Source: a bacterium
GTDB taxonomy: Bacteria > Krumholzibacteriota > Krumholzibacteriia > LZORAL124-64-63
Assembly (NCBI GenBank): GCA_016712675.1
Contig: JADJQR010000001.1
Span: forward strand, 372,001 to 436,000
Direction of reading: 5' to 3'
Length of the DNA stretch: 64,000 nt
The translations under genes were made by a program, and so were the position numbers. Below the pieces are notes generated by a model. That model was not told the DNA's origin, did not search any database, and saw only the letters and a program-made list of their open reading frames with translations. This document shows, piece by piece, positions 52,392-60,965 of the stretch (the first letter of the stretch is position 1; each line of letters starts with the position of its first letter).

Positions 52392-53112
52392 AGTGCTTCG
52401 ACCTCTCATGTCGGCACCGGATTTGCCGGTGGTGCGTGTTCGATCCTGGACCACACCGACGACGCATCGGTAGCAGGCCGGTGTCGAGAACTACTGACTC
52501 TGGTAGGGTCCCGTCCACTGAAAGCCTCGGCGTCAGAAACAAATGGTGCGGGCGGCTGCGGCGACTGTGCGCACGGAGCCGGCAGGAATCGCAGCGACGT
52601 CGGATGCGGTGAAGTTCCTGCAGGGGCGAGGCTCCCCCTCAGTGGCTCCGCCTTGATGTCGCGAAGGTCCCGATGCGGGATCCTAACACTCAGCATCTCC
52701 TGTGCCATCATCAATAGTTCATGAACCTGCAACGAGTTATGGGGGCATCGATGCTGAGCTACAAGGACGGAGTTGTCGACTATTCTCCAGCACTTGAAAT
52801 AACGTTGGCGGATATTCGCCGGACCGTGCGACACGGGTGCACGTGACCGCCACGGAGGCGCCAACTCACTCGGCAGAAGAGCTGCCCGGACTCAACTGTT
52901 CTTCGTCTCGTGTCACCTGATGACAACGATCAACTGTAGACTATTGCGCAGCGCCGGATAAATGTGTCGGCGAATATTCTGCAGTTCAAATGTCCACTAT
53001 TCGCAATCTACTGTGTTGCAACAGCTTGGGATTGGCACGAGTCATGCATCTTCAGCTGACTTGGTTAGCTGATGGTGATCCGAACCAGGCCGGTCACAAA
53101 AGGAGTAGAATC
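52392..53112. other. Divergent intergenic region of the copper block with repeated motif
   Basis: 721 bases between cusC (leftward) and the repeat protein gene (rightward). It holds the promoters for both. Two related motifs are seen: GGCGGATATTCGCC (52807-52820, an imperfect palindrome) and GGCGAATATTCTGC (52969-52982), 11 of 14 bases alike. GACTATT-type strings recur nearby. No gene with convincing codon pattern is seen. Confidence 0.55.
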
Positions 53113-53481
53113 ATGACTTACAGCAGGACGCTTGCAATGATGGTCGTCGTAGCAACGGCAGTTGCTTCTTCAACGATGGCCATGGACGTGTCAGTCGGCC
53201 ACACCGGAATGCGCTCTTCCGCGCTTGATCCGATTCTGGACGCAGACCTGCTGTCCTTGGGCGGCGCGCCCGGCACAGCCACAATGGTCAGCAACGTACA
53301 GTTCGATCCGATCCTGGACGCCGATATCCTGGCAATCGCCGTCAAGCCGGGCAACTCCACGTATGTTGAGGACACGGCATTCGACCCGATCCTGGATGCG
53401 GACATTCTGGCACTCAGAGGTGGCTACTCCGCGCCCCTCGATTCACAGGTACAGTCTCGACGCGCGAAATCGACCAATTGA
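53113..53481 (+). CDS. Small secreted protein with three 26-residue DPILDAD repeats
   Basis: ATG 53113 follows AAAGGAG; the longer frame upstream is not used. 122 residues with a signal peptide (LAMMVVVATAVASSTMA). The mature part has three copies of DPILDADLL/DPILDADIL, spaced exactly 26 residues apart, each followed by a short Gly/Ser loop. Three Asp per unit could bind cations, or the repeats could form a beta/alpha solenoid. I know of no family with this repeat. It is transcribed away from cusCBA, so probably part of the copper response. Confidence 0.65.
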   Translation: MTYSRTLAMMVVVATAVASSTMAMDVSVGHTGMRSSALDPILDADLLSLGGAPGTATMVSNVQFDPILDADILAIAVKPGNSTYVEDTAFDPILDADILALRGGYSAPLDSQVQSRRAKSTN

Positions 53482-53620
53482 GCTTCACTGAAGGCAATAG
53501 GCTACATTGTCGCGGTGACCGGTCCTCGATCACTCACTTACGGGGACCGAGGGATGCGATGCGACATTCGAGGTCTCAGCCATGCCCGGGCATTCACAGA
53601 AGAACAGGGAGAGTCAGATT

Positions 53621-54223
53621 ATGAAACTAGGAAGATTGGCTGTTTGTGCGTCCGCCATCGCGTGCTTGGCCTTTAGCGCCAGTGCTGCATTGGCAGCAGA
53701 CCATGCCAGCCATCAATCCGCGACCCAGGATCACGGGAGTGCGGCTCCGGAAGCAAAGGGTCACTCCCATGAGGCCTGCGAGCTCCATGGCGGCCAGGTC
53801 GCCATGACGAAGGCTCATCATTTCGAGACCGTGTTTGGCGAAGACGGGATCCGCGTCTACCGCTACTCCGCCGCGCAGAAGGCGGAACTCATCGGTGGCG
53901 CTGCGGGTTCAGTGACTTTAAAATTCAAGGACGGGCCTTCGCGGGTCATTCCCTTCGTGTCCCGGAACGCGGCTGCCGAAGCCGGCGATATCTACTTCTG
54001 CACCATGCATCCGGACCAGGTGAAACGCGAGCCGGGAGCGTGTCCGCTCTGCGGGATGAAGCTTGTGGCGCAGAGCCACCTCTATGCCGCCGTCGACCTG
54101 CGGAAAGTTGAGCCGGGTACCCTGAAGGCGTCCATCTCGATCAAGGGCCTGGGCGGAGACGAACCGGAAGCGGCATTCACGGAGACCTTTCAGGGGGCCG
54201 CCCACCACGGTGAACACCATTAG
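53621..54223 (+). CDS. His-rich secreted protein with HMBD domain
   Basis: 200 residues from ATG 53621. Signal peptide ending near ALAAD. The mature N-terminus is His-rich (DHASHQSATQDHG, KGHSHEACELHGG). In the middle, YFCTMHPDQVKREPGACPLC then GMKL is an HMBD motif. The C-terminus has HHGEHH. Predicted periplasmic Cu/Ag carrier, the third HMBD protein in this block. It lies 140 bases after the repeat-protein gene and 36 bases before the cytochrome gene. Confidence 0.75.
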   Translation: MKLGRLAVCASAIACLAFSASAALAADHASHQSATQDHGSAAPEAKGHSHEACELHGGQVAMTKAHHFETVFGEDGIRVYRYSAAQKAELIGGAAGSVTLKFKDGPSRVIPFVSRNAAAEAGDIYFCTMHPDQVKREPGACPLCGMKLVAQSHLYAAVDLRKVEPGTLKASISIKGLGGDEPEAAFTETFQGAAHHGEHH

Positions 54224-54258
54224 CGTGCGCGTGTCGGCGTCGGGTGGAAGGTTCGGGC

Positions 54259-55350
54259 ATGCCCTTGCTTGAGAGGTTGCTTCCAGGCATCAGCAACGCG
54301 CCGAACCTGCACCCGATGCTGGTGCATTTCCCCATCGTGCTCCTGCCGGCAGCGCTCGTTCTTGCGGTGCTGGCCTGGTGGAGTCGTCCGAACTGGTGGT
54401 CCGCCGCGCGCGCGGTGTTCCTGATCGGCGTGGTGTTCCTCGTCATTGCCGGCGTCTCCGGCCTGGTGGCACAAGCACGGATCGCACACGGGCCGCACTC
54501 CGCCGTCAGTGTGCACCGTCAATTCATGCTGGCCGCCGGCTGCCTAGCCCTGCTGCTGGTCTGGCCCATCCTGGCGATCCGGTCGCCCGCCGACAGGCGG
54601 CGCGCCGTCTGGTTCCCGGCGTCGCTCGTGGTGCTGAATGCCGTGCTCGTGCTGGGCGCGGACAGGGGCGCCATGGTGTCGCTCCAGTTCCGCGGCGGGC
54701 CGATTCCCACCGGCGCAGTCCCGGAGCGCGACTGGTCGGCGGCGCGGTCGCCAGCCGTTCGTCCCGGCGACCCCGAGGCCGGGGCCCGTCTCTACGCCAG
54801 GCTGGCCTGTGACTCCTGCCATGGCCCAGATCGCCGCGAGGAGGCTCCGGGGATCCCGCCCGGACTCGAGACGGTGGGCAGTCGCCTTCGTGCCGAGTGG
54901 ATGCATGACTACCTGATGAACCCGCACCCGATCCGCTGGGCGGACCAGGATCGACGACCCGAGGTACGCATGCCGGACTTCCGGTTTACCAATGACGAGG
55001 CTGACGATCTGGTAGCCTTTCTCTCGCAACAACGGGATTCGACGCTCTACGACATTCACGGCCCGGACGCGCCGCCCTATACGGAACAGGAGATCGAACG
55101 CGGCAGGTTGCTCATCGGTGAATACAACTGCCGAGGTTGTCACGTGCTGGGTGGGATCGGGGCGCATCTGGGACCGGACCTGGATTCCGTCGGCGAGCGG
55201 CTGAATCCGGAATACATAGCGAGGTTGCTCCGCGCGCCGCAGAGGGTCGTCCCAGGGACGTCCATGCGCGATTTTGGACTCTGGGACGATGAGATACGGT
55301 GCCTCACCGCGTATGTCGCGGCATTGCGTTCTCCGAGCGTGTCGCAATAG
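54259..55350 (+). CDS. DUF2231 membrane domain fused to di-haem cytochrome c
   Basis: 363 residues from ATG 54259 (GGAAGG upstream). Residues about 1-145 hold four membrane helices of the DUF2231 type (LHPMLVHFPIVLLPAALVLA at the start). Two cytochrome c modules follow, with CDSCH near 188 and CRGCH near 295, and downstream Met ligand candidates (VRMPDF, GTSMRDF). Periplasmic haems could take electrons, for instance in Cu(I) oxidation or linked reductase chains. Its role in metal resistance is inferred from neighbours only. Confidence 0.78.
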   Translation: MPLLERLLPGISNAPNLHPMLVHFPIVLLPAALVLAVLAWWSRPNWWSAARAVFLIGVVFLVIAGVSGLVAQARIAHGPHSAVSVHRQFMLAAGCLALLLVWPILAIRSPADRRRAVWFPASLVVLNAVLVLGADRGAMVSLQFRGGPIPTGAVPERDWSAARSPAVRPGDPEAGARLYARLACDSCHGPDRREEAPGIPPGLETVGSRLRAEWMHDYLMNPHPIRWADQDRRPEVRMPDFRFTNDEADDLVAFLSQQRDSTLYDIHGPDAPPYTEQEIERGRLLIGEYNCRGCHVLGGIGAHLGPDLDSVGERLNPEYIARLLRAPQRVVPGTSMRDFGLWDDEIRCLTAYVAALRSPSVSQ

Positions 55351-55374
55351 CCTGAAGCCACGGCAGCGTCAACA

Positions 55375-55531
55375 ATTTCTTTCCTCTAAGTTCGGCGACT
55401 TGCGTCCGTCGAACTTGGCAGCGACGCGCAAAGATCTGGTGGCGATCGAAGAGGAGATTCGCGAAGCGAAACAAAGGTACCACGATTACTTATGACAGCT
55501 CGGCATGGAGCCACTGCAATAGCTATTCTGT
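55375..55531 (+). pseudogene. Coding remnant (C-terminal fragment with in-frame stop)
   Basis: The frame SSKFGDLRPSNLAATRKDL, then VAIEEEIREAKQRYHDYL, runs to a TGA at 55495 and then continues QLGMEPLQ to a stop at 55531. It looks like the coiled-coil C-terminus of a larger protein that lost its front and gained a stop. I cannot name the parent family. It lies just before a second remnant on the other strand. Confidence 0.4.
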
Positions 55532-56110
55532 CTGCTGGACCAGTTCGCGAAATAGGTCGTTCTGGGTGTCTCGGTTATCAAGCAGTGCAATCGGACGCAG
55601 GGCCTTTTCTGTGATGACCGATCGGTGGACCATTGCGGGTAGGGACAAGACGCGGTCTTGGATTTCAGGGGCAAGGCGATTGAGGGCCATGATCTGGGTC
55701 ACCCGGGCGCGGGAGATCCCCTCGCGACGGGCGATCTCGGACTGGGTTCGGACGTCGCCGGCGTCGAGCTGCCGCCGCCAATCCTGGGCCTTCCGGAGGA
55801 ACTCAACCACCGTGGGCTTCCGTGGCGGCCGTGGGGGCTTCGCCGGCCGTCGGGCGTTGGCGGCCGCGTTCACGACCCGCTCCGCGGAGACTCGCCGTTT
55901 CAGGGTGCCGATGCTCCCGTTTTCGAACGCCCCTTTAGGACCGAGGGCGATCTCAACGGCCTGTTCGCACAACTCGGCCCCGGATAGGGCGTTGTGGTCG
56001 TCCGGGGCGACGTGTTGAATCCGGAACCAAACCTCGGGCGGGCCCTGCCTACGGGTTCGAATGCTGTTACGTTCGGGGAGCCAATCCTTTTTCTGCGGAA
56101 TTCGACATAC
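55523..56110 (-). pseudogene. HTH protein of recombinase-type cassette, start missing
   Basis: On the minus strand the frame is open from 56158 to 55523, and protein-like sequence starts near 56110 (KDWLPERNSIRTRRQGPPEV). It continues PDDHNALSGAELCEQAVEIA, then TVVEFLRKAQDWRRQLDAGD, and SEIARREGISRARVTQIMAL, a clear HTH. There is no ATG or GTG at the expected front; TTG 55972 would drop about 45 residues. From memory, such proteins accompany DUF2924/serine recombinase genes. So this is likely debris of an older copy of the cassette at 62 kb, in inverted orientation. Confidence 0.5.
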
Positions 56111-56128
56111 CTTCCTGTTAACGACGTG

Positions 56129-56160
56129 GCCCGGGGCGAGAGCTCTCGGGCTTTTCGTTT
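56129..56160 (+). terminator. Possible intrinsic terminator
   Basis: The 12-bp self-complementary CGAGAGCTCTCG (56137-56148), flanked by GCCCG and CGGGC, is followed on the plus strand by TTTTCGTTT. This could stop rightward transcripts from the debris region before the efflux operon. It may also be a relic of the inserted element. Confidence 0.4.
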
Positions 56161-56386
56161 ATTCCAAAGTCTGGCAACGGATTGCGCGATTTCGACGGGC
56201 GGGGTCGGAATCTCTGTTTTGGGAGGAGAGTTTGGGGGTCGCTGGGAACCGTTAGGGGTTACGGCCGGTGCCCATAAGGTTGTAGAAAAACTCTCTCTTT
56301 CTCGGTTTCACAACCCTCTCGGATTTAGCGCTCGGGTGCGGATCGAATGCCGATCGTAACGTAACTCACCGCCGGCTGGCTTCGCC

Positions 56387-57874
56387 CTATTCGACGCCCC
56401 CACCCATCGCCTGATACAGGGTGGCACTGTCGACGAGGCGTTGCGCCTGAGCCCCGATCAGGTCGATTCTGGTCTCTTGCGCTTGTTGTTGCGCGATGAG
56501 CAGTTGGACGTAGCTGGCGGCGCCCAGGGAGTATTGCCCCTCCACGGACTGCAGAGCGCCCTGTGCCGCGCTATCGGCGGTCGCAAGCGCGGACAGGGTC
56601 AGGGCATCGTTCTCCACGGCGCGCAGGGTGTCGGCCACGTTGCGTAGGGATTCCAGGACCACGCTCTGGTAATTTGCCGCAGCTGCGTCGAGTGCTGCCA
56701 GAGACGCGCGCTTTTCGGCGGGCAGTCCGGGATTGAACAGCGATTGGGTCAACTCTCCGATGAGACTCCACACTGCGGATCCGGCGCCGAACAGGGCACC
56801 TGTACTCAAGGCCTGTGAACCGAGGCTGGCACTGAGATTGAGTTGTGGATACATCTTCGCGACCGAGACACCGTATTCCGCGTTGGCCGCGTGCAGGAGG
56901 GACTCCGCGGCCTGGATGTCGGGACGGCGGCGCACCAGTTCGGATGGCAGGACGAGGGGTAGTTCGACGGGAAGGGTGAACTCGTCCAGGGTGAAGGTGG
57001 GCAGGCCCCCGGCTCCCGGCGCCCGGCCGGCGAGCACGGCCAGCCGATGTTCGTTCTGCTGGAGCTGGTGACGCAGCAAAGGTACGTAGGCGCGCGTCTG
57101 TTCCACTCTTGCTTGCAGGTTGAGAACCTCGTCCGGGGCCGCATTGCCGAGCCGCACGCGTTCCCGGGTCAGATGCAACTGTTCGTCCTGGGCGGCAAGG
57201 ATGGTCTCGACGGACTGGAGTTGGCCGGCAAGCCTGGCCTGGGTGATCGCCGTGGTCGCGATGGCGGCAGTCAGGTCGAGTCGCGCGCCTTCAAGTTCGT
57301 AGTGCCGGTATTCGGCTCGGGCGGCCAGGGCCTCCAGAGCACGCCGTTTGCCACCGGACAGATCCGGCTGGTAGCGTGCGACGACGCCGGCACTGTACAG
57401 ATTGAAATCATGCGCGTCGCCTTCCTGCCCCTGCGCGCTGGGATTCAGACGCTGGCGCTGGGCTCTGAGGTCGGCGTCGACCTGGGGATAATGCGTCGAT
57501 CCTGCCTGCGCCGCCTGGATCTCCTGCGCCTGCCGCAGCGTGGCCTGGGCTGCCGCCAGCGTCGGGCTGCCCTCAAGTGCCTGTTCGATAAGCGCGTCGA
57601 GCGCTGGCGAGCCCAGATTCTGCCACCACTTCGCACCCACGTCGGTGCCCGTGTGGAGCAGCTGTGCTTCCCCCAGCGTCGTCGTCGCGGAGACCGTTTG
57701 CTCCGGCACGGGTGCGGCGGTGTAGCTCTGCACGGTGGGGGGCGCCGGGCGATTGAAATCGGGTCCGCTGGCACAACCGGCCAGCATACCGGTGAGGACC
57801 AGCGCCGCCAGTGTGCGCAGCGGAACGCCTGCGGCTCTCGCCGGGGGGGCGAACAAAAGAGAGGGGAAATTCAC
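56387..57874 (-). CDS. NodT/OprM-type outer membrane efflux lipoprotein
   Basis: 495 residues from GTG 57874, which has CGGGAGA 5 bases upstream (a GTG at 57916 overlaps the ABC gene stop and is less likely). Lipobox GMLAGC, Cys 34. WWQNLGSPALDALIEQAL and PQVDADLRAQRQR are standard NodT landmarks, with a second channel repeat from about 290 (RRRPDIQAAESLLHAANAEY). It is the outer-membrane exit for the ABC/adaptor pair encoded upstream. Confidence 0.9.
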   Translation of the reverse strand: MNFPSLLFAPPARAAGVPLRTLAALVLTGMLAGCASGPDFNRPAPPTVQSYTAAPVPEQTVSATTTLGEAQLLHTGTDVGAKWWQNLGSPALDALIEQALEGSPTLAAAQATLRQAQEIQAAQAGSTHYPQVDADLRAQRQRLNPSAQGQEGDAHDFNLYSAGVVARYQPDLSGGKRRALEALAARAEYRHYELEGARLDLTAAIATTAITQARLAGQLQSVETILAAQDEQLHLTRERVRLGNAAPDEVLNLQARVEQTRAYVPLLRHQLQQNEHRLAVLAGRAPGAGGLPTFTLDEFTLPVELPLVLPSELVRRRPDIQAAESLLHAANAEYGVSVAKMYPQLNLSASLGSQALSTGALFGAGSAVWSLIGELTQSLFNPGLPAEKRASLAALDAAAANYQSVVLESLRNVADTLRAVENDALTLSALATADSAAQGALQSVEGQYSLGAASYVQLLIAQQQAQETRIDLIGAQAQRLVDSATLYQAMGGGVE

Positions 57875-57902
57875 GCGATTCTCCCGGGTTTGCGTCGTTG
57901 GT

Positions 57903-58613
57903 TCACGCGAATCCACGTCCCTCGCCGCGCTCTTCGTGGGTCACTCCGTCGCGGATGTGGTAGATGCGCTTAAAGGTCGGAATGATCTTCTCGTCGTGGG
58001 TGACCACGATGACGGCGGTTTCGTACTTCTGCGCCATGTCGTTCAGGATGCGGATGACGGCCATGGCGCGCTCGCTGTCGAGGGGTGCCGTCGGCTCGTC
58101 GGCCAGGATCACGGGTGGGCGGTTGACCAGACCACGAGCGATGGAGACCCGCTGCTGTTCGCCACCGGAAAGCTGGGAAGGCATGGCGCGAAACCGGTGT
58201 TGCACATCCAGTGCGGTGAGCAGTTCAAGCGCCACCGCGCGTGCTTCGTCATTGGGGACTCCGGCTAACATCGGCAGCAGTGCGACGTTGTCGAGGACAT
58301 CGAGAAACGGTATCAGGTACGGTGCCTGAAAGACGAAGCCGATCTTATCCCTCCGCAAGGCGCGCAGATCGCGGACCTTCCAGCCGCCGTCGTAGATCAC
58401 TTCATCACCCAGCACCATGCGGCCCGCCGTCGGGTCAATCACCGCGCCGAGGCATTTGAGCAGGGTGCTCTTGCCGGAGCCCGAAGGACCGATGAGACCG
58501 ACGACCTCGCCCGGCGCCACCTGCATGTCTACTCCCTTCAGGGCATCGACAGCGGTGTCACCTTCGCCATAGCGCTTGCGCAGACCTTCGACCTGGATGC
58601 CATTGACGCTCAT
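57903..58613 (-). CDS. ABC transporter ATP-binding protein, MacB/LolD/DevA-like
   Basis: 236 residues from ATG 58613. Walker A is GPSGSGKST (residues about 43-51), the Q-loop is FVFQAPY, the signature is [10 protein letters not shown], Walker B is VILADEPT, and the switch His is in VVTHD. All match the MacB/LolD class that works with FtsX-like permeases. It powers the tripartite exporter with the permease (1 base away) and the HlyD-like adaptor. Confidence 0.93.
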   Translation of the reverse strand: MSVNGIQVEGLRKRYGEGDTAVDALKGVDMQVAPGEVVGLIGPSGSGKSTLLKCLGAVIDPTAGRMVLGDEVIYDGGWKVRDLRALRRDKIGFVFQAPYLIPFLDVLDNVALLPMLAGVPNDEARAVALELLTALDVQHRFRAMPSQLSGGEQQRVSIARGLVNRPPVILADEPTAPLDSERAMAVIRILNDMAQKYETAVIVVTHDEKIIPTFKRIYHIRDGVTHEERGEGRGFA

Positions 58614-58614
58614 G

Positions 58615-59817
58615 TCAGCCTCCGATGGCTTCGGCCGGGTCGACCTGGAGCGCCATGCGAATGGCGATGAGGCTGGCCAGGGCACAGATCACCATGACCG
58701 CGAAAAAGCCGATGATCGAATCAAGCGGCACGAGCAACACGTACTTGGGGAATCGCGGCGCCGTGTATGTCGCGGTGATCCTGCCGACCGCGAAGCCGAT
58801 CGCTCCCAGTGCAAGCGCCTGTTGCATGATCATGGCGGCAATGGTGCGGTTGCGGGTGCCGATCAGTTTCAAGACCGCGATCTCGCGGATCTTGTCCATC
58901 GTCAGCGTGTAGATGATAAACGCAACGATGGCTGCGCTGACGATGGCCAGGATGACCAGGAACATGCCGATTTGTTTGGCCGACGTGGCGATCAGCTTGC
59001 CGATGAGGATGCCTTCCATCTGTGGTCGGGTGTACGCCGAGAAACGTTTCCAGCGGCGGATGGAGGCGGCGACCTCGTCCGGAGCGTAGCCCGGCTTCAC
59101 CGTCACCAATACAGCATTGACGAACGCATTGGTGCTCTGCGAAGCGATCACGGCATCCAACAGATCGGATGCCCCGGGGCGGTTGAAGTCCGGATTTGCT
59201 TCGGTGCGGCGGCGACTTCGCCAGATGGCGTCGTTGTCCTTGAGAAACTGCGCCTCCTGGGCATCCTTCAGGGGGATGAACACCATCGGATCGCCGCTGG
59301 ATGACACCATGCGCCGCGTCAGACCAACCACGATGTATTGATTGCGACGGATCTTGAGACGATCACCCAGCTTGAATCCGGAGGCGACATCCGCCACCGC
59401 TTCGTAGTGACTGCGCGTGATCTGGCGACCCGACACGAGATAGGGAGGCCATCCCGGGGTACCAGGTTCACCGGGTGCGATTCCGACCACCATGGCCCGG
59501 ACGTCCCGATCGTCTTTGCGCACCTGCATGGTCAGATAGGTCACATTAGCGGCGCGGGCGATGCCCGGCATGGCCAGGAGGCCGCGGTACACGTCGTCGT
59601 TGAGACTGGACGATTCCGCGTACGGGCCGAGAGTTTCCTTCTGCACAACCCAGAGGTCGGCGCCGCTGTTGTCGAGCAGTGCTTTACCGTCGTCCACCAT
59701 GCCGCGGTACACCCCAGCCATTGTGAGGGTCACTCCCAAGAGCAATCCCAGACCGATGCCGGTAAAGACGAACTTCCCCCAGGAATGAGCGATGTCGCGG
59801 CCGGCCAAGCTGATCAT
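58615..59817 (-). CDS. ABC transporter permease, FtsX/MacB (DevC) type
   Basis: 400 residues. One N-terminal helix (FVFTGIGLGLLLGVTLTMAG) is followed by a large periplasmic domain (about 45-270) and three C-terminal helices (GMFLVILAIVSAAIVAFIIY and two more). It ends with the QVDPAEAIGG loop typical of FtsX-like permeases. It extracts substrate from membrane or periplasm toward the adaptor and NodT channel. Operon order TetR-adaptor-permease-ATPase-OMP is a common export cassette. Substrate unknown. Confidence 0.9.
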   Translation of the reverse strand: MISLAGRDIAHSWGKFVFTGIGLGLLLGVTLTMAGVYRGMVDDGKALLDNSGADLWVVQKETLGPYAESSSLNDDVYRGLLAMPGIARAANVTYLTMQVRKDDRDVRAMVVGIAPGEPGTPGWPPYLVSGRQITRSHYEAVADVASGFKLGDRLKIRRNQYIVVGLTRRMVSSSGDPMVFIPLKDAQEAQFLKDNDAIWRSRRRTEANPDFNRPGASDLLDAVIASQSTNAFVNAVLVTVKPGYAPDEVAASIRRWKRFSAYTRPQMEGILIGKLIATSAKQIGMFLVILAIVSAAIVAFIIYTLTMDKIREIAVLKLIGTRNRTIAAMIMQQALALGAIGFAVGRITATYTAPRFPKYVLLVPLDSIIGFFAVMVICALASLIAIRMALQVDPAEAIGG

Positions 59818-60965
59818 CGTGTGCCTCCGGCCAACTGCTCCACGACGTGAATCCGACTGCGTGCGGTCAGTGCCTTCTCGCTGTAGGCGACGATCCGGTC
59901 GCCGCTCGCGATCCCTTCGCGCACCTGCACGTTGCCGTCGAGATCGGCAGCTCCAAGCTTGATGGGCGCAAAACGGAGATCACCGCCAGCGATCTGCCAG
60001 ACGCCGATCTTGTCGCCCACGCGGCGGACTGCGGCATTGGGGATTACGGGGGCGGCGGGGAGCGCCGGCAGATCAACTGTGACTTCGGCCAGTTCGCCGA
60101 TCGGCGGTATGACTGCGGGTTGCGTTGCGAAGGTCACCTTGGCGAGCAATTCCTCGGTGACAGCGTCGGCTTTGGGTTCCAGCCGCAGCACGCGGCCCTC
60201 CAGAGGTTGGCCGCCGCGCGACCGCAGCACGATGCGGCCCGGCAGTCCGGCGACGAGGCCGGAGGCGCCGATCTGGTCGAAGCGCACGTTGATCCACAGA
60301 CTCGTCGGCTCGATCAACTCCACCACGGCCTGGCCGGCGACGATGGTTGTTCCGGGGTCAAAGGCGCGCACAGCCACGATGCCGTCAACCGGGGCGATCA
60401 GGCGTAGATTGCTCAGTTGCTCGTACACGGCATCGCGGTCGGACCGGGCGCGGGCGAGGTCCTCGCGGGCAACCGCCTGTACCGCATCGGCGATCTGCAA
60501 TTCCTGTTGTTTCGTGGCGAGAATTTCCTCGCTCGTTGAGTGTATCGCGAACAACTGTTCATAGCGTTGCGCCTGTACCCGCGCATAGGCCTGCCGCGAT
60601 TCTGCTTCGCGCAACGCAGCCTTGGCACGCCTGAGAGCGGAATCCTGGGAAGTGGCCCGATCGGCGAGATCGACCGGGTCCATCTCACCAAGCACCTGTC
60701 CGGCCTTCACCGAATCGCCGACCTGCACATCCAGGCGCTTCAGGCGGCCTGCAAACGTGGGTCCGATCAGGTAGGTATAGCGCGCTTCGACGGTACCGAT
60801 ACCGTACAGAGCCGGTGCAATCGACCTGGCTTCGACGGTCACCACGGTCACCGGTACCGGCGCCAGTGGGCCGGATCGCAGGGCGATAAAGGCGAGAATT
60901 CCCAGCAGCGGAATGATGACCGCCAGGATTGCGACCGTGCGGCCCTTCACAGGAAATCGTTTCAT
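59814..60965 (-). CDS. HlyD/RND-type periplasmic adaptor of ABC exporter
   Basis: 383 residues. One N-terminal anchor (VAILAVIIPLLGILAFIAL). Lipoyl half-motifs (GRLKRLDVQVGDSVKAGQVL and LIAPVDGIVAVRAFDPGTTI) flank a coiled coil (about 85-175), followed by the beta-barrel (LWINVRFDQIGASGLVAG). It joins the permease to the NodT channel. The stop overlaps the permease start by 4 bases; its own start overlaps the TetR stop. Confidence 0.92.
   Translation of the reverse strand: MKRFPVKGRTVAILAVIIPLLGILAFIALRSGPLAPVPVTVVTVEARSIAPALYGIGTVEARYTYLIGPTFAGRLKRLDVQVGDSVKAGQVLGEMDPVDLADRATSQDSALRRAKAALREAESRQAYARVQAQRYEQLFAIHSTSEEILATKQQELQIADAVQAVAREDLARARSDRDAVYEQLSNLRLIAPVDGIVAVRAFDPGTTIVAGQAVVELIEPTSLWINVRFDQIGASGLVAGLPGRIVLRSRGGQPLEGRVLRLEPKADAVTEELLAKVTFATQPAVIPPIGELAEVTVDLPALPAAPVIPNAAVRRVGDKIGVWQIAGGDLRFAPIKLGAADLDGNVQVREGIASGDRIVAYSEKALTARSRIHVVEQLAGGTR

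Noticed and set aside
55994-56359. Plus-strand 121-codon frame in the debris region
   Set aside because: Runs antisense to the convincing HTH remnant and lacks protein-like composition.
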